DNA of 20,736 nt from Bacteroidota bacterium (GTDB lineage: Bacteria; Bacteroidota; Bacteroidia; Flavobacteriales_F; PHOS-HE28): contig CAUJFM010000173.1 of NCBI GenBank assembly GCA_963169595.1, positions 1 through 20,736 on the forward strand. Direction: 5' to 3'. Position numbers and translations under genes: made by a program. Shown here piece after piece: positions 1 to 7,855 of this stretch. Below the pieces are notes generated by a model. It saw nothing but the letters and a program-made list of their open reading frames with translations. It did no database searches and was not told the origin of the DNA. The number at the start of each line of letters is the position of its first letter. The first letter of the stretch is position 1.

Positions 1-720
1 GCGGTGCCCACGGTGATCGAAACAGCCGATGACGTGGTGGTGCAACCATTGGAGGTGATCGCCACCGTGTAGGAGCCGGCGGTGGTGGCCGAATAACTGG
101 ATGCGGTGGCCCCGGAGATGGTGGTACCGTTACGGCGCCACGCATAGGTGTAACCCGTGCCGGTATTGGCGTTCAACACCACGGTGCCACCGCTGCAGAT
201 GGACGTGCTGGAGGTGGGCGTGATGGTGGCCGAAGGAGCACCGATGATGCTGACCGCGGTCCCCGCCGAGGTGGTGGAGCAGCCATTGGCCGTGACCACC
301 ACCGTGTAGGTGCCGGCGGCATTGGCGATGTAGCTCGCGGAGGTGGCCCCGCTGATCGTCGTGCCGTCGCGGCGCCATTGATAGGTGAGGCCGGTGCCCG
401 AGTTGGCCGTGAGCGTCACCGCGCCACCAGCACAGAACGTGGTGGCACCGCTGGCGGTGATGGTGGCCGAAGGTGGGGTGTTCACCGTGACGGTGATGCC
501 CGATGACGTGGTGCTGCACCCCCCGGATGTGGTGACCTGCACGGTGTAGGTCCCGGCTTGTGATGCGGTGTAGCTGCTCGCGGTGGCGCCGCTGATCGTG
601 GTGCCGTTCCTGCGCCACACATAGGTGAAGCCCGATCCCGTGTTCGCGTTCAGCACCACGCTACCACCCGTGCAGATGGAGGCACTGCCCGCAGCCGTGA
701 TGGTGGCCGCCGGTGCAGCG
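1..720 (-). repeat. Three tandem Ig-like repeats, about 237-240 bp each
   Basis: Inside the left-edge gene, three copies of an Ig-like module follow each other, and the third runs to the window edge. Each copy has the core (Y/T)xW/Q-RR(N/D)GTTISGAT, then an AGTYTV strand and a GCSTTSS turn. The matching DNA segment recurs near 115, 352 and 592, giving spacings of 237 and 240 bp. The array probably continues outside the window. Such modules are usually spacer stalks of secreted Bacteroidota proteins; the copy number here is a minimum. Confidence 0.85.
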
Positions 721-2606
721 CTCACGCCCACACACTGGCAGCTCGCGTTCCAGGTATCATTGGTGGTGCAGGGGTTCCCGTCGTTGCAGGACGCACCCGG
801 CACGGCCGTGCCGCCCACCACACCGGTACAGTCCGCTGTGGAAGTGCCCTGCGCCGTGGCGATCGCGCCCAGCGACAGGTTGTAGTAGCTGCCGCTGAAG
901 CCCGTCTCCAGCTTCACGGCGCGCACCATGTATTCCCGGCCCGCCACGAAGGGCACCGTGCCGCTGGACCAGGTGGTGCCCGTAACGGGCGCACTGGTCA
1001 GTCGGGTAATGGCCCCGCTGACCGCATTGAACTCATAGACGTAGTAGCCCAGCACGCTGCTCGTGGAAGCGGACCAGGCGAAGGAGGCCATACCGCCCGC
1101 ATTGGTGACGGTGAGGTTGGTGGGCGGTGCCACCATCGTCAGGCGCAGCGTGGGATCACCCATCAGCGCCATGTGGGAGCGGCCGATGCTGCCCTGCCAC
1201 CCTTCGGTGAGCGGGGTGTACAGGCTGCTGTTGTTCATCGTGGCCAGTACGCTGGCGCCGATGTTCTCCCCGATCCCCATGTGGTGGAAGTACCACGCCG
1301 GGATGCCGGACCAGCAACTGGTCAGCGCCTGTCCGCTCGCGAGCGGGGCGCGCAGGAAGTTGTTCCGGTTGTCCCAGTCACCGAAATAGCTCCCCATGGC
1401 CAGATTGAACACCCCGCCGTGCGACGACGCCGCAAAATTCTGCGTGGTGCCCACGTTGGCGGCACCGTTGTAGGTGAGCACACCGCCATCCACGGCCTGG
1501 AGACCGCCGCCGGAAGAATAGGTCCACAGATGGCTCTGGCCGTTCACCAGTGAATGGAACGCGGTGCTGTTCTGATTGGCCGCCGTGATGTTCGAGGGGC
1601 CGACCAGCGGGCCCATGTTGCGCCAGCCACTGCCCGCGAGGGGATTGCCCACCCATTGCAGATTGTCGAACACCACCCCCCGCACGGTGGGGGTGAAGGC
1701 CTTCACCTTGAAGGCATGCAGCTTGTTCAGGTAGGCCCGCATGAGCTCGGTCTCGCTCGTACCGAAGGCGGGCATGTCGTACAGGTCCACGCGGCCCACC
1801 TGCAGCTCCAGGTCTGAGGGGAAGTTGCTCTGGTCGAACTTGCCATCACCGGGCACGTTGCGGTTCTCGGCCCGCTGGGCGGAGGAGATGTTCACGGAGG
1901 CATCGGTCCAGGTGCCGTTCAACTCGCCATAATACCCGTCGCAGGGCCAGGCACCCTGATGCTCGGAGTGTCCGTCGGGTGCCACGTTGCCGGAGTAGGG
2001 CACGGCAAGGTGGCCCAGGATGAAGACGGCCTTTACGTTGGCCGGATCGCTGTTGTAGTGGGAAAGGATGGTGCTTTTCACCGTGGCGACCGTCGAGGTC
2101 CGGGCCAGATCGGAGCGGACCACGGCCCAACCGTCCCCGCGCAGGTCTCGCACCAATTGCTGCAGCTCTGCGCTGAGCGATGAACTGAACGTATTGTCCA
2201 CCAGCAGGACCAGCTTGCCGCGGTAATCGGGAGCCGGCACGTTGATGCCCGTGCAGAGGTAGCCGGTACCAGTGACCCCGCCGGACACGCGCGTGACCCG
2301 GTACTCATAGACCTGGCCCACGGTGACCGTGTTGTCCGTGTAGCTCGTGGCACTGGCCGATGGCGTGGCCAGGGAGGTCCAGCTGGTGGCGGTGCGCGCC
2401 TTCCGATGAATGGTGATGGAGGTGGTGCTGGACATGGCAGGCCAGCTCAGCGTGATGCCCACTGGGGAGGTCAGTGCGGTGGCCGAAAGCTGCACGGCGG
2501 CCCGCTGGGAAGAGGTCTGGGCATGGCCTGCCGTGACGAAGGCAAGGAGCAGGGTGCTCAGGAGCAACGGTCGGAGTGCGGACATGCGGAAGATGGATGA
2601 CCCCAT
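1..2606 (-). CDS. Secreted multidomain surface protein: FN3-like, degenerate C25-like core, Ig-like repeats (3' end off window)
   Basis: The frame is open from an ATG at 2606 to the left edge, about 868 codons, and has no stop in the window. A signal peptide covers residues 1-30 (hydrophobic LLLSTLLLAFVTA, ending AGHAQ). Residues about 35-115 look like a fibronectin type III domain. Residues about 115-485 resemble the caspase-like fold of C25 (gingipain-type) peptidases: a VKAVFILGH strand, GSYFGDWD near 405, and a closing HMALMGDPTLRL near 478. The expected GHG histidine motif is GGG (TYSSGGG, about 361-367), and I see no cysteine at the nucleophile position, so proteolytic activity is doubtful. 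A second FN3-like stretch follows (485-580), then a Cys-rich linker (about 581-625), then three Ig-like repeats of about 80 residues. A T9SS sorting domain is expected beyond the edge but is not seen. ATG 2585 is an alternative in-frame start. The existence of the gene is sure; the enzymatic family is tentative. Confidence 0.85.
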   Translation of the reverse strand, partial: MGSSIFRMSALRPLLLSTLLLAFVTAGHAQTSSQRAAVQLSATALTSPVGITLSWPAMSSTTSITIHRKARTATSWTSLATPSASATSYTDNTVTVGQVYEYRVTRVSGGVTGTGYLCTGINVPAPDYRGKLVLLVDNTFSSSLSAELQQLVRDLRGDGWAVVRSDLARTSTVATVKSTILSHYNSDPANVKAVFILGHLAVPYSGNVAPDGHSEHQGAWPCDGYYGELNGTWTDASVNISSAQRAENRNVPGDGKFDQSNFPSDLELQVGRVDLYDMPAFGTSETELMRAYLNKLHAFKVKAFTPTVRGVVFDNLQWVGNPLAGSGWRNMGPLVGPSNITAANQNSTAFHSLVNGQSHLWTYSSGGGLQAVDGGVLTYNGAANVGTTQNFAASSHGGVFNLAMGSYFGDWDNRNNFLRAPLASGQALTSCWSGIPAWYFHHMGIGENIGASVLATMNNSSLYTPLTEGWQGSIGRSHMALMGDPTLRLTMVAPPTNLTVTNAGGMASFAWSASTSSVLGYYVYEFNAVSGAITRLTSAPVTGTTWSSGTVPFVAGREYMVRAVKLETGFSGSYYNLSLGAIATAQGTSTADCTGVVGGTAVPGASCNDGNPCTTNDTWNASCQCVGVSAAPAATITAAGSASICTGGSVVLNANTGSGFTYVWRRNGTTISGATASSYTASQAGTYTVQVTTSGGCSTTSSGITVTVNTPPSATITASGATTFCAGGAVTLTANSGTGLTYQWRRDGTTISGATSASYIANAAGTYTVVVTANGCSTTSAGTAVSIIGAPSATITPTSSTSICSGGTVVLNANTGTGYTYAWRRNGTTISGATASSYSATTAGSYTVAITSNGCTTTSSAVSITVGT

Positions 2607-2673
2607 AGGAACCCCTTTGGTGGGTTGTTGTTCATTGGTGCCACGTCGGAACATCGGCCAGCTGATCATGTTG

Positions 2674-2681
2674 CAAGATTA
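2674..2681 (-). promoter_or_regulatory. Possible -7 promoter box for the left-edge surface protein
   Basis: On the minus strand this reads TAATCTTG, one mismatch from the Bacteroidota -7 consensus TAnnTTTG. It lies about 68 bp upstream of the ATG at 2606, in the only AT-richer part of the gap. No convincing -33 TTTG element is visible, so the call is weak. Confidence 0.28.
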
Positions 2682-2805
2682 CCCTGAAAGGACCCTTGTT
2701 GCGATCGTTAAAATGCCTGAAAGACAAGGCTTTCGGCCGGTCAAAAAGGGGGCTTTTCCGGGTTCATCGGGAACTTGTCCCGGCTCGACCGGCGAACCTG
2801 CCGTT

Positions 2806-4071
2806 TCATCGGGAGAACGGCAGATCCGACCAACCGGCCCTAAAACCCGGCGGATCGATCGACGACCCCGACAGGTATCGCTGCAGGCCTTGGGCGGCCC
2901 AATGGCCCATACTGAACGCTCCCTGCAGCAGGAATCCCCCCGTGGGGGCATCCACATCAAGCATCTCACCGGCTACGAACATCGCGGGGAACTGCTTCAG
3001 GCTGAGGTTGGTAGCCACTTCCCCCAAGGCGATACCGCCCACCGAGCTGATCGCCTCCTCCAGCGGCCGCAGGCCGCGAACGCCCACCCGCAGGTCCTTG
3101 ACGTCGGTGGCGAGATCGGCCGGGTCGAGGAAGCGATCACGGGGCGTGAACGCCTTCAATAGGGCAAGTGCCGGGCGGTCCAGGCGAAGGACATGGGTGC
3201 GCTCCTTGGCGGACGCTGACCGAAGCCGCCGCTCCATGTCCTGGAGCGGAACATCCGGCTTGAGGTCGATGTGCAGCTCGGCCAGCCCTCGTTCGTCCAA
3301 CTGTCGACGCACCTCCGGGATCAACGGATAGATCGCCTGGCCCTCCAGACCGTACCGCGTGATGGTGGCCTCACCGCGCACCGAACGTTGGCCACAGGTG
3401 ATGCGCACGTTCTTGAGCGGCTTGCCCGCATGCAGGCCCAGCCCCTCCGGCAACGGGACCTCCACCCCGCAATTGCTGGGGCGAAAGGGCACGGTGCGCA
3501 CGCCGATGGCCCTGAACGCCTCGGTCCATTCGCCCACCGACCCGGTCCTCGGCCAGGAAGCTCCTCCCAGGGCGAACAGGAACGCATCCGCGGTCAATGT
3601 CCTGCGCACACCTTGATGCTCCACGATGGGACGCACCTGATCATCGAAGCCCACGAACGTATGGCGGAGATGGACGCGAACGCCCTTGTCCCGGATGTGT
3701 CGGGTAATGGCCTTGAGGACCTCGGCAGGCTTGATCCCCTTCTCCGGGAACACACGGCCACTGCTTCCCACGAAGGTGGGCACCCCCATGCGCAACAGCC
3801 AGGCGCGCAGATCCGCAGGCCCCCACGCGGCAAGCATGGGCGCGAGGAGATCAGCGGGGGTGAACTCCGCAATCAGGTCCTCCCCTGCTGCACTGTTGGT
3901 GATGTTCAACCCACCCGCACCAGCGACCAGGAATTTCCGTCCCAGGACATGCCCTCGTTCATAGAGGTCCACCTCCGCCACCTCGGCCAGCACGTCCGCA
4001 GCGATGAGGGCGGACGGCCCACCACCGATGATGACCACATGCCTGCGAACGATCGGAAGGTCTCCTGCCAT
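2806..4071 (-). CDS. BaiN/HI0933-type FAD/NAD(P)-dependent flavoprotein (TIGR03862-like)
   Basis: 421 residues. The N-terminal Rossmann motif HVVIIGGGPSALIAADVLA (GGGPSA at 16-21) binds the FAD adenine dinucleotide, followed by an acidic strand end (VDLYER). The family-specific motif GRKFLVAGAGGLNITNS lies at about 44-60, SSGRVFPEKGIKPAEVL near 102-119, and the C-terminal FAD segment FVAGEMLDVDAPTGGFLLQG near 365-385. The order and total length match the HI0933/YhiN superfamily; SSGRVFP plus the compact C-terminus suggests the PP_4765 (TIGR03862) subgroup. The substrate is unknown, and the name BaiN refers to a distant bile-acid enzyme that says little here. It is probably cytosolic. It lies 124 bp downstream of the OmpA-like gene on the same strand, so co-transcription is possible, but I see no functional link. 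Confidence 0.88.
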   Translation of the reverse strand: MAGDLPIVRRHVVIIGGGPSALIAADVLAEVAEVDLYERGHVLGRKFLVAGAGGLNITNSAAGEDLIAEFTPADLLAPMLAAWGPADLRAWLLRMGVPTFVGSSGRVFPEKGIKPAEVLKAITRHIRDKGVRVHLRHTFVGFDDQVRPIVEHQGVRRTLTADAFLFALGGASWPRTGSVGEWTEAFRAIGVRTVPFRPSNCGVEVPLPEGLGLHAGKPLKNVRITCGQRSVRGEATITRYGLEGQAIYPLIPEVRRQLDERGLAELHIDLKPDVPLQDMERRLRSASAKERTHVLRLDRPALALLKAFTPRDRFLDPADLATDVKDLRVGVRGLRPLEEAISSVGGIALGEVATNLSLKQFPAMFVAGEMLDVDAPTGGFLLQGAFSMGHWAAQGLQRYLSGSSIDPPGFRAGWSDLPFSR

Positions 4072-4195
4072 GAGCTCACCGGGCCATCCAGGAACGCATA
4101 CCGATGCTCGTTGGGCCGTGCCATCCCGAGTAACAGAACAGCCTGGTCATCGCGACGCACCGCTGCACCAAGGTCCTGGCCACCCGCACAAGGCA

Positions 4196-5182
4196 CTACT
4201 TCACCAGGTCGTATAGCTCCTTGAGGTCGGGGGCAAGGATGATCTCGATGCGCCGGTTCTTGGCCTTGTCGTTGCGGTCCACGGGGATGTACTCGCCGCG
4301 TCCGGCCGCTGTGATGCGCACAGGGTCCATCCGGCTGCTCTCCTGCATGATGCGCACCACGCTCGTGGCCCGCATCACGCTGAGGTCCCAATTGTCCTTC
4401 AGGGTCCCGCCTGGCTGCACTTTGTCGGTATCGGTATGGCCCTCCACCAGCACATTGAGGTCCTTCTCGCCCTCCACGGCCTTGGCCAGCTTGACGATCA
4501 GGTCACGCCCTTTGGCATCCACGGCATAGCTGCCGCTGGGAAAGAGCAGCTTGTTCTCCATGCTCACATAGACCCGGCCGTTGCGCTGCTCCACGGTGAG
4601 TCCCTTGCCCTCGAACCCGGTGAGCGCAGCGCTCACGCGGTCCTTCAAGGCCTTCATCGCCTGGTCCTTGGACTCCAGCTCGGCCTGCAGCGCGGCCAGG
4701 CGGGCTTCCGTGTCGGCCAAAGCGGCCTGTTTCTCGGCCACCCGTGAGCCCAACGCATTGAGCGAGTCCTCGCGGTTCATCATGTCCAGGCGGAGCGCCT
4801 CCAGGTCGCTGAGCAGCTTGCGGTTCTCACTGCCCTGGCCGGCGAGCAGCTTGTTGTACTTGTCCAGCAGCTCGTTGTTCAGGGCGTTGATCCGGTCGTA
4901 CTGCCCGGTCATCTGTCGCAGGGAATTCCCCAGCACGGCGGTATCCCGCTGCAGCTCGCCCACACGCTTGGTGTTGACCTCATCCCTGGACCGGATGTCC
5001 TCGAGCGCCGCCTGCGCATCACGCGCCTTGGCGTTGGCCGCATCCACCTCGGCCTGCATCGTCCTGATCCGCTGGTTCGCCTCCTCATACTTGCGCGCGG
5101 GCACGCAGGCGACCATGACGACCGCCATCATCGCAGCCGTGGACAGGGTGGTGAAGTTGCTTTTCGTGGTGCCGTTCATCAT
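4196..5182 (-). CDS. OmpA-family peptidoglycan-binding lipoprotein with long coiled coil
   Basis: 328 residues. The N-terminus has a hydrophobic stretch ending MVAC (Cys26), a weak but plausible lipobox. Residues about 30-190 are a charged, heptad-rich coiled coil (KYEEANQRIRTMQAEVDAA and following). Residues about 200-318 form an OmpA C-terminal domain: LLFPSGSYAVDAKG, VEGHTDTD, NWDLSVMRATSVVRIM, AAGRGEY and KAKNRRIEIIL. This domain binds the diaminopimelate of peptidoglycan, so the protein probably tethers the outer membrane to the wall. The Bacteroidota OmpA_C motif NWDLSVMRA is intact. The start may be Met1 or the adjacent Met2. It is divergent from the unknown gene at 5256. Confidence 0.92.
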   Translation of the reverse strand: MMNGTTKSNFTTLSTAAMMAVVMVACVPARKYEEANQRIRTMQAEVDAANAKARDAQAALEDIRSRDEVNTKRVGELQRDTAVLGNSLRQMTGQYDRINALNNELLDKYNKLLAGQGSENRKLLSDLEALRLDMMNREDSLNALGSRVAEKQAALADTEARLAALQAELESKDQAMKALKDRVSAALTGFEGKGLTVEQRNGRVYVSMENKLLFPSGSYAVDAKGRDLIVKLAKAVEGEKDLNVLVEGHTDTDKVQPGGTLKDNWDLSVMRATSVVRIMQESSRMDPVRITAAGRGEYIPVDRNDKAKNRRIEIILAPDLKELYDLVK

Positions 5183-5224
5183 AGGTCAAAGTTGGTGGCT
5201 GGGACCGCCGGGGTGCATTGACCG

Positions 5225-5232
5225 CAACATTA
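5225..5232 (-). promoter_or_regulatory. Candidate -7 box for the OmpA-like lipoprotein
   Basis: On the minus strand this reads TAATGTTG, one mismatch from TAnnTTTG. It is 42 bp upstream of the OmpA start at 5182 and shares two bases with a perfect box on the other strand. No clear -33 element is present. Confidence 0.33.
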
Positions 5233-5238
5233 TTTTTG
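5231..5238 (+). promoter_or_regulatory. Candidate -7 box (TATTTTTG) for the 5256 gene
   Basis: This is a perfect match to the Bacteroidota -7 element TAnnTTTG, 17 bp before the ATG at 5256, so the leader would be only about ten bases. A TTG at 5218 is too close to serve as the -33 element. Its position supports 5256 as the real start rather than any upstream in-frame codon. Confidence 0.45.
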
Positions 5239-5255
5239 AACAGGGCGTTCCATGG

Positions 5256-6008
5256 ATGGAACGTACGGCGAACAGGATGGCACAGGCTGGTCTCTCACGC
5301 GACTGGTTGGTCGGTCCCGGCATCGACCTCGAACTGAAGCAGTATGTGCTGTTGGGTTATCTCCAACGTGTGCATGCCCGGTTCCAGGAGCACAAACTGT
5401 ACCCACATCTGGAGGAATTGCGGGCCCATCTGCATGACCTCACGGACCTTGTCCGCGCCAGGAAGGCGATCGCCGACCGGCATCCGGGCCCGGTGGTGGG
5501 TTTCGATCCGCACACCGGCCGCTTGTTGCGGGAGGCGCCGCCGGAGGACGAGCTGCTTGCCACGGTGAACGCCGTGGTCGAGTTCGCTGTGCCGTGCCTG
5601 CACCGCACCCTGGACCAGGGCCTGGGCCTTCGCGACGAGCTGGTGTCCCGGATCCGCTTCGGACCGATCGGTGTGCTGCCGCTGCACCGGCATGAAGGGT
5701 GGATGTTGCTCCGCATCGGCAGGGAGGCGCGCGCCTATGCCTATACGCTGCCACCGCTGCATCGCACCGCGTCATCGTCCACGGCACCCACCCTGCATAC
5801 GCGCTATGTGAGCACGTTCACCCTGGGCATTGCACGCACCTATGAGGATGTGCGCCGCAGCCTCATCGCACAGTTCAGGGAGTGGCCGGTTCCGGCCACC
5901 TACGCGTTCGAGTCTGAGGTGGAGCTGCCCCCGATCGAGACCTTCATGCCGCTGGCCAAGCAACTGGTGGTGGAGGCGATCACGGCGCGCGATCCCTTAC
6001 CGTCCTGA
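5256..6008 (+). CDS. Protein of unknown function, 250 residues
   Basis: I do not recognise this family. The reading frame stays open far upstream (to 4581), but that part is antisense to the OmpA-like gene. The ATG at 5256 follows a perfect -7 box and begins MERTANRMAQAGLSRDWLVG; the ATG at 5277 is an alternative. The protein has no signal peptide or membrane segment. The N-terminal half is helical and charged (KQYVLLGYLQRVHARFQEHK, then HLEELRAHLHDLTDLVRAR). The C-terminal half is mixed alpha/beta with RIRFGPIGVLPLHRHEGWML and RYVSTFTLGIARTYEDVRRSL. It is probably cytosolic. It is divergent from the OmpA-like gene and overlaps the 3' end of the solute-binding lipoprotein gene by 12 bp tail to tail. 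Confidence 0.8.
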   Translation: MERTANRMAQAGLSRDWLVGPGIDLELKQYVLLGYLQRVHARFQEHKLYPHLEELRAHLHDLTDLVRARKAIADRHPGPVVGFDPHTGRLLREAPPEDELLATVNAVVEFAVPCLHRTLDQGLGLRDELVSRIRFGPIGVLPLHRHEGWMLLRIGREARAYAYTLPPLHRTASSSTAPTLHTRYVSTFTLGIARTYEDVRRSLIAQFREWPVPATYAFESEVELPPIETFMPLAKQLVVEAITARDPLPS

Positions 6009-7709
6009 ACGCGCCATTGGATCGTACCATACCGCACGCAGGTCGCGGTATTCCATCCCATTGATGGGCAGGTCGCGCACCCAGGGCTGCACCAGCCGGA
6101 TGCTGCGCTCATGGTACAGCGGCAGCACACAGGCATCGCTCATGAGGCGGGCCTCCGCCTCGGCCAGCAGGCGCAGATGCTCGGTGCCGCTGCTGCGTTG
6201 GGCACGGTGGAAGAGCGAATCGAAGACGGCATTCCGGTAGCGGGTGCTGTTGAGGTAGGAAGGGGCTGCGGTATCCAACGGCACCAGGCTCCCTTGGAAC
6301 AGGGCAAGCACGTTCTCGGGGTCCGGATGGTCGAGGATCCATCCTTCGCGCCAGAAATCAGCGCGCCCGGTCTCGATGGCGGTGAAGTGCTGGTCGCCGG
6401 GCAGCACCGAGGTGACCACCCGCACACCCAGGTTCTCCCACAACATGGTCTGCACCGCTTCGGCCACGCGCACATAGCCGAACCCATTGTTGTTCACCTG
6501 CAGGTGTACGGTTGGTGAACCCCGGCCACCGGGGAACCCCGCTTCTGCAAGCAGTTCCCTGGCCCGCTGTGGGTCGAACTGCACCCTGGGCACCCGCTCG
6601 TACGGATAGCCTTCGAAACCCGGAGGCACAACGCCACGGTCCGCAGGTACACCGAGGCCGAAAAGGACACTGTCCACCAACCACCGGCGATCGATCGCCA
6701 GGGAGAACGCCTGGCGCACCCGGATGTCCTGGAACAACCGGTGCCGGACGTTGAACCCATAGAACTGCACGCTCAGGCCCGGCACGGCCTGCACCTCGAA
6801 TCCCAAGGCCTGGGCACTGTCCAACAGACCGGTACGGCCCACGGGTACCTCATACACGATGGACAACCGCCCATCCAGGAAGGCATCGAGCTCCTTCTCC
6901 TTGTCCACCACGAAGGTGTATTTCACCCCATCGAGGAAGGGCAGCCTGTTGCCATGCTCATCGGTGCCCCAATACTGCGGGTGGCGCTCGAGGACGAGCA
7001 AGGATCCCCGGGTGAAGGAACGGACGCGGAACGGTCCTGTGCCAACGGGGTGCCAGCGTGCCTCGCGTCCATAGTGCTCCACCAGTTCGGGCGGATAGAT
7101 CCAACAGCCTTGATGGGCCAGGACCTGCAGGAAACCGGCCCATGGGGACGCCAGGGTCACCTGAAGGGTATGATCGTCCAAGGCCTTGATACCCTCCACG
7201 CCCGCCGAAGCGTTACCGGCCGCGACCGCTGCAAAATGTGCGTTCGCGCCCACCACATGGTCGCGGAGCAACCAATCCAGTTGGTTCAACTCGCCGGGCG
7301 TGGCCACGGCCGTGAGGCAATGCACCATGTCGTGAGCGGTCACTTCGCGCCCCAGACCATCCGGAAAGCAGGGGTCATCGTGGAAGCGGACACCGCGTCG
7401 GATGACGAACGTGTATTGCGTACCCGTGGCATCCACGGTCCAGGACTCGGCCAACCTGGGCTGGATGCTCAGGTCGCCCTGGTCCAGGCCAACGAGCCCT
7501 TCGTAGATCTGGGCCGCAACGCGGTGGTCGGCCGCTTGGGCGACGGAAAGCGGAAAGAGGCTCCGGAGCGGCTCGCTCTCGTTCGCATTGAACATGCCGC
7601 CGTAGTATCGCCCTCCCTGTCCCACGCGGGGAAGGGAAGCCTCAGGCCCTGAGCAGGCTGCCAGGCATACCACGAGGGCGAAGACGAACGTTGACCACGA
7701 ACCCTTCAT
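5997..7709 (-). CDS. ABC-type peptide/solute-binding lipoprotein, family 5 (DppA/OppA-like)
   Basis: 570 residues. The signal peptide ends in the lipobox LAAC (Cys19). The family 5 (SBP_bac_5) pattern is clear: IYEGLVGLDQGDLSIQPRLA, YTFVIRRGVRFHDD, GTGPFRVRSF near 224, FYGFNVRH, and IRVRQAFSLAIDRRWLVDSV with GVPADRGVVPPG near 340-375. The length is typical of oligopeptide-binding members (about 500-600). In the family the protein captures peptides or other solutes and hands them to an inner-membrane ABC permease. No permease or ATPase gene is adjacent, so its partner must lie elsewhere if it has one. An internal pair of Cys residues (DDPCF, MVHC) may be structural. Its 3' end overlaps the unknown gene 5256-6008 by 12 bp. 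Confidence 0.93.
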   Translation of the reverse strand: MKGSWSTFVFALVVCLAACSGPEASLPRVGQGGRYYGGMFNANESEPLRSLFPLSVAQAADHRVAAQIYEGLVGLDQGDLSIQPRLAESWTVDATGTQYTFVIRRGVRFHDDPCFPDGLGREVTAHDMVHCLTAVATPGELNQLDWLLRDHVVGANAHFAAVAAGNASAGVEGIKALDDHTLQVTLASPWAGFLQVLAHQGCWIYPPELVEHYGREARWHPVGTGPFRVRSFTRGSLLVLERHPQYWGTDEHGNRLPFLDGVKYTFVVDKEKELDAFLDGRLSIVYEVPVGRTGLLDSAQALGFEVQAVPGLSVQFYGFNVRHRLFQDIRVRQAFSLAIDRRWLVDSVLFGLGVPADRGVVPPGFEGYPYERVPRVQFDPQRARELLAEAGFPGGRGSPTVHLQVNNNGFGYVRVAEAVQTMLWENLGVRVVTSVLPGDQHFTAIETGRADFWREGWILDHPDPENVLALFQGSLVPLDTAAPSYLNSTRYRNAVFDSLFHRAQRSSGTEHLRLLAEAEARLMSDACVLPLYHERSIRLVQPWVRDLPINGMEYRDLRAVWYDPMARSGR

Positions 7710-7728
7710 GCTACCGATGCTATCCGGC

Positions 7729-7736
7729 CAAAACTA
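7729..7736 (-). promoter_or_regulatory. Candidate -7 box (TAGTTTTG) for the solute-binding lipoprotein
   Basis: On the minus strand this is an exact TAnnTTTG match, 20 bp upstream of the ATG at 7709, in the intergenic region shared with the divergent barrel gene. No -33 TTTG is evident. Confidence 0.5.
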
Positions 7737-7832
7737 CCCGCCGGCACCAGTAGGGTTCCCGCTTCCGCTGCCTACCCATCAACAGCCCCTTGGTGATGGA
7801 CGGTGATCCGCGCTCCGGTGGCCATCCTCCGG

Positions 7833-7840
7833 TAATTTTC
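7833..7840 (+). promoter_or_regulatory. Possible -7 box (TAATTTTC) for the outer-membrane barrel gene
   Basis: This is one mismatch from TAnnTTTG (the final base). It lies 16 bp upstream of the ATG at 7856 but downstream of the longer in-frame start at 7790, so if real it favours 7856 as the translation start. Confidence 0.33.
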
Positions 7841-7855
7841 GGGCTTCCACCCTGG

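Noticed and set aside
1..720. Regular 237-240 bp repeats considered as a CRISPR-like or satellite array.
   Set aside because: The period is a whole number of codons and translates into Ig-like domains; there are no spacers.
2768..2782. Small hairpin (CGGGA / TCCCG) just downstream of the flavoprotein stop, as a terminator.
   Set aside because: The five-base stem is short and no T-tract follows directly on the minus strand; chance is likely in GC-rich DNA.
4072..4195. Possible small gene between the OmpA-like and flavoprotein genes.
   Set aside because: The only open frames run into neighbouring genes in the wrong frame, with no start context; it is treated as a 124-bp intergenic stretch.
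4581..5255. Upstream extension of the unknown 5256 gene to 475 residues.
   Set aside because: The extension is Ser/Arg-rich shadow sequence antisense to the OmpA-like coding region, and a perfect -7 box lies just before 5256.
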